Assembly (NCBI GenBank): GCA_001606155.1
Contig: LODT01000028.1
Coordinates: 1,800,557-1,864,556 of the forward strand
DNA from: Tieghemostelium lacteum
Lineage: Eukaryota; Evosea; Eumycetozoa; Dictyosteliales; Raperosteliaceae
DNA: 64,000 nucleotides
Direction of reading: 5' to 3'
Made by a program: the position numbers and the translations under genes
In this document: one piece after another, positions 42,867 through 52,976 of the stretch
Layout of the letters: every line of letters begins with the position of its first letter
Numbering within the stretch: position 1 is the stretch's first letter
The notes under the pieces: generated by a model
What the model was told of the DNA's origin: nothing
The model's input: the letters and a program-made list of their open reading frames with translations, nothing else
Databases searched by the model: none

Positions 42867-44117
42867 ATGTTTTCTGTTCATAAGCAATATGAACAAGATG
42901 AGGGTTTTGAAATGAAAGAATCATTAGTTCAAAACGACGATTTAGCAAAATTAGACTATGAAGAAGATTATTCAGTAAATATACCAATAATTAGTAATAT
43001 TACAAGTACTACAACCACGACTAGTAGTGGTGGTGGTGGTATGAATATACATTACAGAGGTAGATTCCAAAATGATGACGAACTTAGAAATATATTCTCT
43101 AGTACCAAAATGAATGATGAAGATCTTAAAAAACACAGCAAAAGACAAAGAAATTTTTATATTAAACAAAATGAATTAATTGACCAATTTTTGACACCAG
43201 TCTCCGATGTACAGAATGACGAGGAAGAAGAAGAGGATATGAAAGTAAAAATTGCAATTAACGGTAGTTTATTGGTAAATATTGCATTGTTTTGTATGCA
43301 AATTACAGCAGCTATCATTACTGGGTCCTATGCATTGATCGCAACTAGTATTGATGCTTTTATGGATCTTCTCAGTGGTTTCATTCTATTTATGACTGCT
43401 AGAGCTAGAAAGAAGAGAAATTATTTCAAATATCCAACTGGTAAATCTAGAATGGAGCCAATTGGTATCATTATATTTGCAGCCTTAATGTCAACAGTTT
43501 CTATAAATTTAATTGTTGAAGCTGGTTCATCATTATATCACCAAAATAGTGATCCAATTCAATTGGGTATCTTACCAATTGTATTTGTAGTATTGGCTAT
43601 TGGATCAAAAGTACTCATGTATCTCTATTGTCGTGTTCTAACTCACAGTAGTTCTGCAATGACTTTGGCATTGGATCATCGTAATGATATCACTGTTAAT
43701 AGTTTTGGTATTGTTATGGCTATTTTAGGTACCTATATTAAATGGTGGCTTGATCCAATCGGTGCACTCATTGTTGCACTTATCATTCTCAGATCATGGA
43801 CATCACAAGCCTATGAACAAATTGAATTACTTGTTGGAAAGAGTGCCTCTCCAGAGTTCCTTCAGAGAGTTACATATTTGGCTTTGATGCACAGTCCAGA
43901 AGTACTTAAAGTTGATACTTGTCGTGCTTATTACCAAGGTAATAATTTATATGTAGAAGTAGATATTGTCTTACCACCTGATATGCCATTATCTCAAACC
44001 CATGACATTGGTGAGAGTCTTCAAATTAAAATTGAGTCTCTTCCTGAAGTCGAAAGAGCTTTTGTTCATGTTGATTATGAATTTAGACATAAACCCGAAC
44101 ACAAAAGAGTAAATTAA
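42867..44117 (+). CDS. Cation diffusion facilitator (CDF) metal transporter
   Basis: 416 residues, single exon, with about six spans. The cytosolic N-terminus has Thr/Gly runs and an acidic patch (QNDEEEEEDMK). Span 2 carries SIDAFMDLLSG, with the Asp-x3-Asp metal site, and span 5 carries DHRNDITVNSFG (His/Asp). GKSRMEPIG follows span 2. The C-terminal metal-sensing domain reads VDTCRAYYQGNNLYVEVDIVLP, THDIGESLQ and ERAFVHVDYE, as in plant MTP8-11-type manganese CDFs. The DxxxD arrangement in span 5's partner site favours Mn over Zn, but this is inference. Likely a vacuolar or Golgi proton antiporter. Confidence 0.9.
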   Translation: MFSVHKQYEQDEGFEMKESLVQNDDLAKLDYEEDYSVNIPIISNITSTTTTTSSGGGGMNIHYRGRFQNDDELRNIFSSTKMNDEDLKKHSKRQRNFYIKQNELIDQFLTPVSDVQNDEEEEEDMKVKIAINGSLLVNIALFCMQITAAIITGSYALIATSIDAFMDLLSGFILFMTARARKKRNYFKYPTGKSRMEPIGIIIFAALMSTVSINLIVEAGSSLYHQNSDPIQLGILPIVFVVLAIGSKVLMYLYCRVLTHSSSAMTLALDHRNDITVNSFGIVMAILGTYIKWWLDPIGALIVALIILRSWTSQAYEQIELLVGKSASPEFLQRVTYLALMHSPEVLKVDTCRAYYQGNNLYVEVDIVLPPDMPLSQTHDIGESLQIKIESLPEVERAFVHVDYEFRHKPEHKRVN

Positions 44118-44333
44118 TAAATTCTTCATTTTTTAATACATCACAACTTGACTCATAGAAACAAAATAGTTGTTTTTGAAATAGAGTATTTTTTCAAACT
44201 CCAACATTTCAATAAATAAATATTTTTAAATTCAATAATTCTATATTTATATAAATTTAAATAAATGATTTAAATTGTTTACGCAATCTAAATAAATTTT
44301 TGTTTTTTTTTTATGTTATGTTGATTTAGGTGT

Positions 44334-45629
44334 TTATAAAGCACATGTAGGAAAACCAGAATTCCAAGATACAGTACCATCACATGATTGACATTGGTTA
44401 CCATAGAAATTTGATCTACACTGGCAGAATGAATTAGAGCAATAACCATAAGGTATTGAACATTGCCAATCATATAGACATTTACTTGGGAAACCATTTT
44501 GGTCTAAATTTATACATTCTGGGAAACCACCAGACCAAATAATATTACCACTATCACATTGATTACATTGTGCACCTTTGAAACCTGGTGAACATGCACA
44601 TGAACCACTACCACTAACAGATGTTGGTGATGAAGATGATCCATCATAAAGAATTTCACTATTTAAAGTATTGACATTTAATTTAAATATTTTATGATCC
44701 ATTGTTGTAAAGTAAATGTAACCTGAATGGTAAACCAAATCTTGTGTTTGGGATTGTGATAGAAGTACTGTATCCACTCCACTATTAATATTAACTCTAT
44801 AAATAGCATTTTCATCAGAATAATATAAATCAGTTTCGGAATGTGTGAAACCTTTAAGATTTCTATTAGAACTATGAACAGTTGTTAATTGAGATATTTG
44901 GCATTCTCTACAAGTGGTTACACCTTTTCTTATTACTGTTCCATTTCCAGAAAAATCTCTATCAGCTAGATATAGATTTTGACCTACACGTCCCAAAAAC
45001 TGACATCTTCCATTTCTATAGAGATACTCTTCACTACCATAAATTCCACCATTAGTAATTAGTTTATTATAAACTACCAAATCAAATTCACATGAATAAG
45101 TCTTTTGATTAGTTTCATCGAAATTCAAACCCAAATTAAAACCTCTTGGATACCAAATTGGATTATATGTACCATTGGGATAGTTTATAGCAATAACAGC
45201 TGATAATCTCTCACTTGATCTTGTGTAGACTAAATCTGAAGATTCTAAATATGCATAGAGTCTATTAATAGTTCTAAAACCACTTCCACCTTCAATATCA
45301 GATGTTATTTGAAATTCATTTTGAATATTACCATTTCCACCAGAAATTGCTAGTGAACATATAAATTTCTCAGTTTTACCTTTAAAATTACTTAATAATA
45401 ATAAATTTCCATTATTTTTATCAATCTGTAAACCAGGTAAAATCTCTCTTTGTTTGAGACATACGGTATAAGGAGCATTACCACATTCCCAATCTTGATT
45501 GCTTATTATTAGATTTTTATTAATAATTTTAATTAAAATTGTTTTACACTTCTGAAATACTTACCATTGAGTTGATATTTTAATTAAAACAAATGTAATT
45601 AAAAAGATGAGTATTAAATTCACTTTCAT
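44334..45629 (-). CDS. Secreted protein with EGF-like C-terminal repeats
   Basis: Exons 45629-45565 and 45501-44334 (GTAAGT...AATAAG, phase 2), 410 residues. Starts with a signal peptide (MKVNLILIFLITFVLIKIS). The middle is a beta-rich, propeller-like region with repeated short strands (ENAIYRVNINSGVDTVLLSQ, DLVYHSGYIYFTTMDHKIF). The last ~90 residues hold Cys-rich laminin/EGF-like units: CACSPGFKGAQCNQCD, QCSIPYGYCSNSFCQC and SNFYGNQCQSC. The last two have matching flanks (SGGFPEC, NSGFPTC). No transmembrane segment follows, so it is probably secreted. Family is dictyostelid-type, no assigned function. Confidence 0.75.
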
Positions 45630-46098
45630 AGTTCTTTTTGAAAATGTATAATTAAAGTAAACATTTTAATTCTTTTAAATAGACTTTTATTTATCAGTTT
45701 AAACACAAATAGGGGTTTAAAAATAAATTGTTTAATTCTAACTGTTTTCAAACTATTGGTTCATGTATTCAAACAATCATTGTAATATAGTGGGGTGGTG
45801 GTGGTGTGTTTATAAATCCCCCTCCTCCTATTTGTTTGATTTATATATTAATCAAAAAGAGTATTTAGATCTTTCTTATACTCTATAAACAAACAGTTCA
45901 GATAAAAACAAGTTAATTTTAGCTATTTTGATTACATGTTTAGAATATTTTATTTTAATGTTTGATGACTCTGAGTTTTTTTTGTTGCTGTTATTATTTT
46001 TACTGGTAACAGTAGGATAGGAGAGGGTTTGTGTATATTATTAATAGATTATTGTGTTTCTTTATAATAAAAAAAAAAAGAGAAATCCATTAAAATAT
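45630..46098. other. Intergenic region, no gene seen
   Basis: A GT/C-rich patch near 45800-45830 stands out from the A/T background but has no coding signal. Separates the EGF-like gene's promoter from the 3' end of the ATP synthase gene. Confidence 0.55.
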
Positions 46099-46918
46099 TT
46101 AATGGTGGTGTTTGCTTCCTACATTCCAAATTAAATCGTCACCAACTTTGTCTTTTGGCATCCATTCATTGTTTTCAATTTCGTCATAGATTTCTTGTTC
46201 GATGTCTGGGTATTTACCTTCCATTTCTTCGAAAGTAATCTTATCTAAATTTTGAATAAAGTTATCGTTTTGTTTAATTTGTCTATCAATTTCAGCAAGA
46301 CTAACATCTAATTCTTGAGTGAATGATTGTGAATCTCTCTATATAATTATAATTTAATGTGTGTTGTAGGGGGTTTGGGTATGTATAAATATATTAATAA
46401 TTGAGTACAACTCCTGCATGTGATATTAGATAGATGCTACATACATCAGAATCAATTTTGTTTAAGGCATATTTAACAAATCTCTCTTCATCAGCTTTCC
46501 ATGAATCAATTTCTTGGATAGTTTTTTCATAGACAGATTTGAAGTGATCGATGGTTTCAGATGGAAGGATCTTTTTGTAAAAGTTCCAATCAAGTGGAGA
46601 AGCCTCTGCAGAGACCTCTGGTAATGGATTGAAATTGTTGAATAATTTATCAGCATTAGAGGCTTCATTGTAGACTTTCATAATCTCTGGATCTCTTGAG
46701 AGTAATGGATGTTTCATGAGATCATCATATGCTTGATCAATTTGTTCAGAAGAGTTACCTTGTGTTACTTTAACCTCTGGAAGTGACTCAAGACCTGCTA
46801 AAAATGGTTTAATGTGTTCTGGTGAATTAATGCTGCTGCTGCTTTTAATTTGAGCTTTTTCTACTTTAGTAGCACTGTGTTCAGCAGCTCTAAATAAACG
46901 TAATCCATAACGCAACAT
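46099..46918 (-). CDS. Mitochondrial ATP synthase peripheral-stalk subunit d-like
   Basis: Exons 46918-46445 and 46338-46099 (GTATGT...TATAG, phase 0), 237 residues. N-terminal presequence-like stretch (MLRYGLRLFRAAEHSATK). The core PLDWNFYKKILPSETIDHFKSV parallels the subunit d motif (IDWxxYKxxVxxxxxVxxF), and the C-terminal half is charged helix with NLDKITFEEMEGKYPDIEQE, matching the (MTxEDxxExFPE) region of subunit d. Ends KHHH. Subunit d is part of the stator of F1Fo ATP synthase in the inner membrane. An alternative is a lineage-specific ATP synthase-associated protein. Homology is recalled, not searched. Confidence 0.72.
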
Positions 46919-47371
46919 TTTCTTTCAATCTGTTGGGTGTAATAAAAAAAAATTTTTTTAAAAAAAAAAAAAAAAAAATAAGAAAATTTTTGTTTTGAGA
47001 ACTTCTGCTCTCTGGTTATTTATTACTTTTAAATTCAATATTGATCTATCATTAATCAATTTAAATATTCAAAAACTAAGACATTTAAAAGTAAAATAGA
47101 TCTGAAAAAAGATATATAAAACATTTTTTTTTGGTTCAACATAATAATGATAAAGAATCATATAAATATCTAACAATATGGATTACCTTACACAATTTTA
47201 CCGTTATAGAATTATATATTTCAAATAACTTACCTCTTTAGGAAATTTTTTTTTGTTTTTTTTTTATTCGTGTTTTACAATAATGATAATGTCTTCCTTT
47301 TATTGTAAAACATGAGAAAACTAGGAATAATTTTATTTTTCATTTAATTTATTAACCTTTCTTTAAAGAAA
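46919..47371. other. AT-rich divergent promoter region
   Basis: Between the divergent ATP synthase d and beta-helix genes. A-runs and T-runs only; no gene seen. Confidence 0.6.
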
Positions 47372-49174
47372 ATGCACAAATTTTTAAATAATATTGGTAA
47401 CTCTATCAATAAAGCTTGGGATGATTTAGCTCATAGAGATAAACATTTACCCACTACAAATAATCCTCCTACACAAGCACAAATGCCACCATATCAACAA
47501 TATCCACAACAATATCCACAACAATATCCACCAGTTCAATATTCACAATACCAAAATCAACAAGCACAAGTTATTGATAAAAATCATAAATATTATGCAC
47601 AATATCAATATACAAACCAACCACCATATTCACCAGTGGGACACTGTTATCAAGGCACTGCTTCTGATAATAGTTATGAACATTATAGAATGCCACCTGG
47701 AACTATAGTACATTCAGATTATAATAATAATATTAATAATAGTTCATACCCAACTAGACCACCTCCTTCTATACCAACTACTCATGATAATAATAAAGGT
47801 ATTTTACAACCAATTGTTGGTGCATATGGTGATGGTGTTCATGATGATTCTAAAGCACTTCAAAAATATTTTAATCAAGCTTACCAAAATCAAGGAAAAT
47901 TTATTATTCCTCCTGGTAGATATTTACTAAATAGTCAGATTAAATTAAATAGAGATAATATTGAGTTAATTGGAAATCAAAATGTTCAATTTATTGGTAA
48001 CTTACCTCTTTGGTCTAATAGAGGTCAACATGAAGGAGTTATTGTCGAAGCAGAGTATTTATTTGTAATCAAAGCTAATAATGTATGTTTAGACAGTTTG
48101 AATTTATATAATGCCAATGACAAGGCATTTAGTAGTTGCGCTATATGGCATCAAGGTAATAATTTAACAATGACAAATTGTGTTTTGGATAACTTTAATA
48201 ATGCATTGGTTATTGGTACTTTGAATGGTGATGCTAAAAATGTTCCAAATACCTTCCAGAATATTAATGTGTCGAATAATCGTATTACAAATGTAATGGG
48301 TGTTCCTGAGATGGCTGAAAGTAGTTGTTATGGCGATGGTATTTGTTTCTTTGGTTGTAAAGATGTAGTAATGTCAGGTAACTATGTTCATGCCAAACCA
48401 GGATATACACCACGTAATGGTATGAATTCTGGTCCAGAAGGTTACATGACTAGCAGTAATGTAAAATTCTTAAATAATATAATCAGAGGTGACTGGGACT
48501 ATCCAATGACAACTGAAGGTGGTGAATACTGTCAGGTATCAAATAACGATATAGAGGGTCGTTGTGTTACTGCAATTATTGAACGTGGTAGATTTGTAAC
48601 TGTCAGTGGAAATAGAATTCATATTACTGGTAGAAACAGAGATGCACAGGGTCAATCAGCTGCTATTAATTTCTATGGTGTAGATCAGGGTGAGATTAGT
48701 AATAACACCATTACAGGTACTGCACAATATGGTATCTTTCTAAAGAAATCTCACTTTGAGAATCCACATGGTACCAATACAACCGTTCAAAATAACCATA
48801 TTGATGGTGATTTTGTTGTTGGTTTCTTTTGTTGTCATATTAACCAATGTCATATCAAATCAAATAAATTTACAACCAAGAGTTTAGATAAAGGCTCTGT
48901 TGGATTGCAAGTATGGCAGAGTAACAATCTACATGCACAAGAAAATAACTTTCAGTTACCAGAGGGCACTGCTTGTACTTGTGCTGGTTCAACAAATATA
49001 AATATTTCTTCAAATGGAATGATGAATTCTCGTGCCGGTTTCTATGTATCTCAACAGAGTAAGCAAATTACACTTCAACACAATGATTTATCTGGTTGTA
49101 GAGATGGTGGCTTTGGTCAATCCTCTGACAATGAATGTGTTGTTGTATCTCAAAATCATGGCTATCAAAACTAG
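47372..49174 (+). CDS. Pectate-lyase-3-type right-handed beta-helix protein
   Basis: 600 residues, single intronless exon. The N-terminal ~150 residues are Gln/Pro/Tyr-rich (PQQYPQQYPQQYPPVQYSQY). The domain begins at GAYGDGVHDDSKALQKYF, the signature start of the Pectate_lyase_3/phage tailspike-like beta-helix (GDGxxDDTxAxQ), then FIIPPGRYLL. Many short rungs follow, each with Asn ladders, such as GNYVHAKPGY, SNNDIEGR, SGNRIHITGR and QNNHIDGD. No signal peptide or membrane span is visible, so it is cytosolic or exported unconventionally. Function may be polysaccharide binding or cleavage; catalytic residues cannot be assigned. Lack of introns and the bacterial/phage style make horizontal origin possible. 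Confidence 0.85.
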   Translation: MHKFLNNIGNSINKAWDDLAHRDKHLPTTNNPPTQAQMPPYQQYPQQYPQQYPPVQYSQYQNQQAQVIDKNHKYYAQYQYTNQPPYSPVGHCYQGTASDNSYEHYRMPPGTIVHSDYNNNINNSSYPTRPPPSIPTTHDNNKGILQPIVGAYGDGVHDDSKALQKYFNQAYQNQGKFIIPPGRYLLNSQIKLNRDNIELIGNQNVQFIGNLPLWSNRGQHEGVIVEAEYLFVIKANNVCLDSLNLYNANDKAFSSCAIWHQGNNLTMTNCVLDNFNNALVIGTLNGDAKNVPNTFQNINVSNNRITNVMGVPEMAESSCYGDGICFFGCKDVVMSGNYVHAKPGYTPRNGMNSGPEGYMTSSNVKFLNNIIRGDWDYPMTTEGGEYCQVSNNDIEGRCVTAIIERGRFVTVSGNRIHITGRNRDAQGQSAAINFYGVDQGEISNNTITGTAQYGIFLKKSHFENPHGTNTTVQNNHIDGDFVVGFFCCHINQCHIKSNKFTTKSLDKGSVGLQVWQSNNLHAQENNFQLPEGTACTCAGSTNINISSNGMMNSRAGFYVSQQSKQITLQHNDLSGCRDGGFGQSSDNECVVVSQNHGYQN

Positions 49175-49349
49175 ACATATTTCTTCATTTTAAATAAACT
49201 TTCATTTTTGAAACTTAAAAAATCAGATATATGGAGATAATTTCTACTAAAAAATTTTTAGTAAAACTCAAAAAATTTATTTTTTTTTAATTTAATTTTT
49301 TTTTTGAAGAAGAGTGTTGATTTTTATTTGTTTTGGGAGAGATAAACCA

Positions 49350-50438
49350 ATGACTAGAAAAACACCAACTAAAACAACGGGTACCACAAAATCTCCTTCC
49401 ATGATGCCTCAATTCACTATTCAACAGCAGCAGCAGCAAACCCAAATGCAACAATCACACGCAATTAATGTACATATATTCGTTTAACCTCTGCTGTTGA
49501 TGCTTTAATATGTAAACTAACTCACTTTAAAATTATTAAACACAGCAATCAAGAAAAAGAAAGAATTCCGAGGAAAAAGTTCAAGTTATAATTAAAAAAG
49601 CATCTAATCCATTAACAAATTTACAATTAATGTTTGAAAAGTATAAAGATGACGATGAATATATAGGACCCGAAGGTATAGATAGATTTTGTAATGCTTT
49701 AGGTTTTCCTCCCGCTAGTGTAGGTGTTTTAGATTTCTAAACAATAGATTCATACCAAATTCCACAACTCTTTGAATACTCATAAATTATAACAATACAG
49801 ATACAAGTTTTAATATTAGCTTGGAAAATTGGAGCTCAAAAGATGGGTTATTTTTCAAAAACCGAATTTATTGATGGACTTGAACAACTAAAGTATGTTT
49901 TAAACTTTTACCTGAAATTTCAAAAAGTGTAAAAAAAAAAACTAAAAAACTTACACACAAATATATATAGATGCTTCGATTTAGATACTCTCAAGCAAAC
50001 ATTGGTACAATTAACCCTTTCAACTAAATATGATAGTATTAAATTTTTAGAATTATATAAATATGCATTTACCTTTGCAAGTGAAGTAGAGAGTAAAAAA
50101 TCTGTAGATATAGAATCAGCTGCTGAAATGTTATCTATAATTTTACCAGAAGGTCCACATACTACTACTTTTGTAGAGTTTCTAAAAGTATTTATATAGA
50201 TCATTTCGCTCTCAATACCAAAAGTAATAAGTTTTACTAACATTTAACTTAAATATAGGATCGTACACATTCATATAAAGTTTTAAACAGAGATCAATGG
50301 TTATGTTTTTTAGAATTTTCAAAGACAGTAAAAAGTGATTTATCAAACTATGATGAATCAGATGCATGGCCAATGCTATTTGACTCTTATTCTACATACA
50401 AATTAAGTTCACAAAAAATCCAACCAGATAAGAAATAA
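49350..50438 (+). CDS. DCN1-like protein (DCUN1D family), cullin neddylation
   Basis: Scaffold-type E3 that promotes NEDD8 attachment to cullins. Five exons: 49350-49469, 49546-49719, 49801-49892, 49971-50187, 50259-50438, about 260 residues. After a Gln/Thr-rich N-terminus comes the PONY domain: [38 protein letters not shown], then [20 protein letters not shown], and [16 protein letters not shown] with [16 protein letters not shown] at the end, the most conserved DCN1 signature. The splice at 49719 (GTAGGT) is chosen to keep [11 protein letters not shown]. The small exons 3 and 5 are not obvious as open frames. Confidence 0.88.
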
Positions 50439-50629
50439 TTTTCAATGAAATTAGAATCAATTTTAATTGTGTAAATATATAAAATAGAGTTTATGAGCAG
50501 GTAAATTACATGTTATTTGTTTAATTAAAATAACAAAAATACTCTATATAAATTGCAGATATGACAAAAACCCTTTCCAATCAGTGACATCATTTGTCAA
50601 CCCCTTTTACAAATATTTTTAAAATAGCA

Positions 50630-51806
50630 TTAACCATTAATAAATGCTTGTTTATTAATTTCATTACTGCTACTATTTTGAAAATTAATATTATTATTTG
50701 TATTATCATTAATATTATTATTATTATTATTATTTGAATTGTTCTTTTGAACTTCGATAAAACTATTTAATAGACTATTACTGTTGGTGTTTAATCTTTT
50801 ACTTGAGAGTGAATTTACAATATCTGAAAAATTTGAAAGTGAATTTGATGATTTGAAAAGTGGTGATGTTGCCAATAGGTTTGGATCAGTGATGCTGCTG
50901 CTTGTTAAACTATTGGATGATGGTGATGGTGATGATGATACTATTGATTTTTGACCTTTGAAATTTGATATCTTATTCTCTAAATCTGATACCATATTTA
51001 TTAAATCTTGAACTATAACTAATGAACCAGATCTCTTACTAGTTGCATTATCTTCTACTCTATTTCTCTGTGATTTTGTAGGTCTGGGAATATTCATTGA
51101 TAATGGGTTCTCACGTTTAGATTTCTCAGTTGTTGGTGGTTTTGAAAGTAGACCTTGTATAGATGTTGTTTTTCTTCTCTCTCTTACTGATAACTCTTGT
51201 CTTAGATCCCTAATATCGTCTCTAAGACGTTGAATTGTCTCATCTGCGGCTTCTTTAGATTCTTCCAATTCTGATTGCATCCAAACATTTTCCTCTACCA
51301 CCCTATCTAATTTCTCAGTTAGATCATTTATAGATGCAGAAGATGCTCTTTCTCTTCTCTCTAGATAATCATTCTCCTGTTCTAATTTTCTTCTTTCTTC
51401 TAGTAATGTTTGTTTGGTAGTTTGTAGTTTTGATATTTCATCTTGTAAATTGGTTATAAGTTTTGATGATTCTTTAGAGACACCATTTAATTTATCTAAT
51501 ATATTTTCATGATCATTTTTCAATCTCCTATAAATTTAATTTTGAATGGTGTGTGAATATATAGTACAGATCAAAAGTCAATCTAAGATATAGAACATAC
51601 ATATGTTGAGATTGCATATCTGCATATTTCTTTTCGCATGCCTTTAGTTCTCTTTCCATTTCCTCCTCTAATTGCTTTGAAAATTCTTGATACTCTGTGA
51701 AGTTATTTTCTAGAGAATCAAGATCCTGTTGTTTATCTTCAACTTGTTTTTTCCAAAAAGCAATCTCTTCTTGAGGACTATTAAATTTTGGTATTTCCAT
51801 TGACAT
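50630..51806 (-). CDS. NudE/NDEL1 family dynein regulator
   Basis: Coiled-coil partner of LIS1 and dynein. Exons 51806-51601 and 51527-50630 (GTATGT...TATAG, phase 2), 367 residues. The first ~170 residues form a coiled coil: EEIAFWKKQVEDKQQDL, EFSKQLEEEMERELK, QENDYLERRERASSASIND, EENVWMQSELEESKEAADE, and RLRDDIRDLRQELSV, the NUDE_C junction wording of NDE1. The C-terminal half is Ser/Asn-rich and contains LVIVQDLINMVSDLENKI. Acts at centrosome, nucleus and kinetochores. Divergent from the SRP-M-like gene across ~190 bp with a TTG microsatellite. Confidence 0.88.
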
Positions 51807-51818
51807 ATTTAATATTTT

Positions 51819-51819
51819 G

Positions 51820-51861
<42 letters not shown>
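51819..51861. repeat. (TTG)n microsatellite
   Basis: About fourteen TTG units directly upstream of the NudE ATG (in its 5' leader), with no coding role seen. Confidence 0.85.
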
Positions 51862-51863
<2 letters not shown>

Positions 51864-51999
51864 GTTCTACTATTTTTGACGGTTAGGGGATCATATGTGG
51901 TTGTTTTATTTTAAAATTACAAATGGGTAGTTTTGATAAAAATGAAAAAAATAGATTTTTATTTGAGTCAAAAAATTATACTTTAAATTATGATTTATC

Positions 52000-52885
52000 A
52001 TGTTGTCCAACATAAATCACTTAAATCGACTTTTTAAAATTTCAAAATCTATAAATAATAGATTACTCATTAATAGCAAATCGACTATAGTTTTATTCAA
52101 TAGTAATAAAAATGAGAAAACAAATATATTAAACTATCAAACTAGAAATTTTCATTCCTCTAACGCATTACATATATTTGGAGGATTCTTTGATAAACTA
52201 AAAAATAAAATTTCACCAGTAACTATTAAATAGTAATAATAAATTTTAATGATAATACCAACTAACCAAATAAAAATAGAAAACAAAAGAACAAGTAGAA
52301 ACAGAAGAAAATGATATAGTTAAAGATCAACCAACAACAACAACAACAACAATAACAACAAAGGAAACTACATCTAGTAATAATAGCGATGATGATTATA
52401 TGCAATTACTAGAAAGTGATAAAGAATATGATTATAATGTTTTTAAAGAATCATTAGTAAAATATAGAAATGCTACAACAGATCAAGCTAGAATTAAAGA
52501 TTTAAATCAACATGTAGGTTTAACATTCTTTTCGTTAAATATATACAATTTCAAATATACTGATAATAGTATCTAAATTTAGATTAAAATTATAGATAGC
52601 ATGACACCAGAAGAGAGAGCCAACCCAAGTATATTTTTAAAACATGCATTTAAAATCAAACAAAGAATACTAAAAGATTCAGGTGCAACTAATCAAGATT
52701 TTGGATTGTTAGTACATACTTTTGATAATGCACGTAATTTACATGGTGTATTGAAAAGAATTAAAAAACAAGGAAAAGAAGTACCAAATAGTGCTGCTCA
52801 ATTAGCTGAGTTTTTAAAGAATAATGGTACTCTTGTGCAACAGGAAATGATAAAAATGAAAAAAGAAGCTTCAAGAAAGAGATAG
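52000..52885 (+). CDS. Mitochondrial protein with an SRP54-M-like (signal-peptide-binding) domain
   Basis: Exons 52000-52218, 52280-52513 and 52583-52885 (phase 0 each), 251 residues. The N-terminus is basic, Asn/Ser-rich with no early acidic residues and ends near YQTRNFHSSNALHIFGG, a mitochondrial presequence with typical octapeptidase-like cleavage context. The C-terminal third reads IIDSMTPEERANPSIFL, KIKQRILKDSGATNQDF and LLVHTFDNARN, following the SRP54/Ffh M-domain pattern (IIxSMTxxERxxP, then RIAxGSG, then LLKQFE). The NG GTPase domain is absent. So it is an M-domain only protein, likely in the mitochondrial matrix, possibly binding nascent chains or rRNA. Function is inferred. Confidence 0.75.
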
Positions 52886-52976
52886 AGACGATATTAAATC
52901 TTTTGCTAATAAATAATAATAGTCATTTACTAATGAAATTTGTTTAAAATTTTCTGATATTGTGAATGAAGAGGGG

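Noticed and set aside
45800-45830. GT-rich patch (GGGGTGGTGGTGGTG) as possible regulatory or telomere-like repeat
   Set aside because: Single short occurrence with no repeat structure or link to the TAGGG array.
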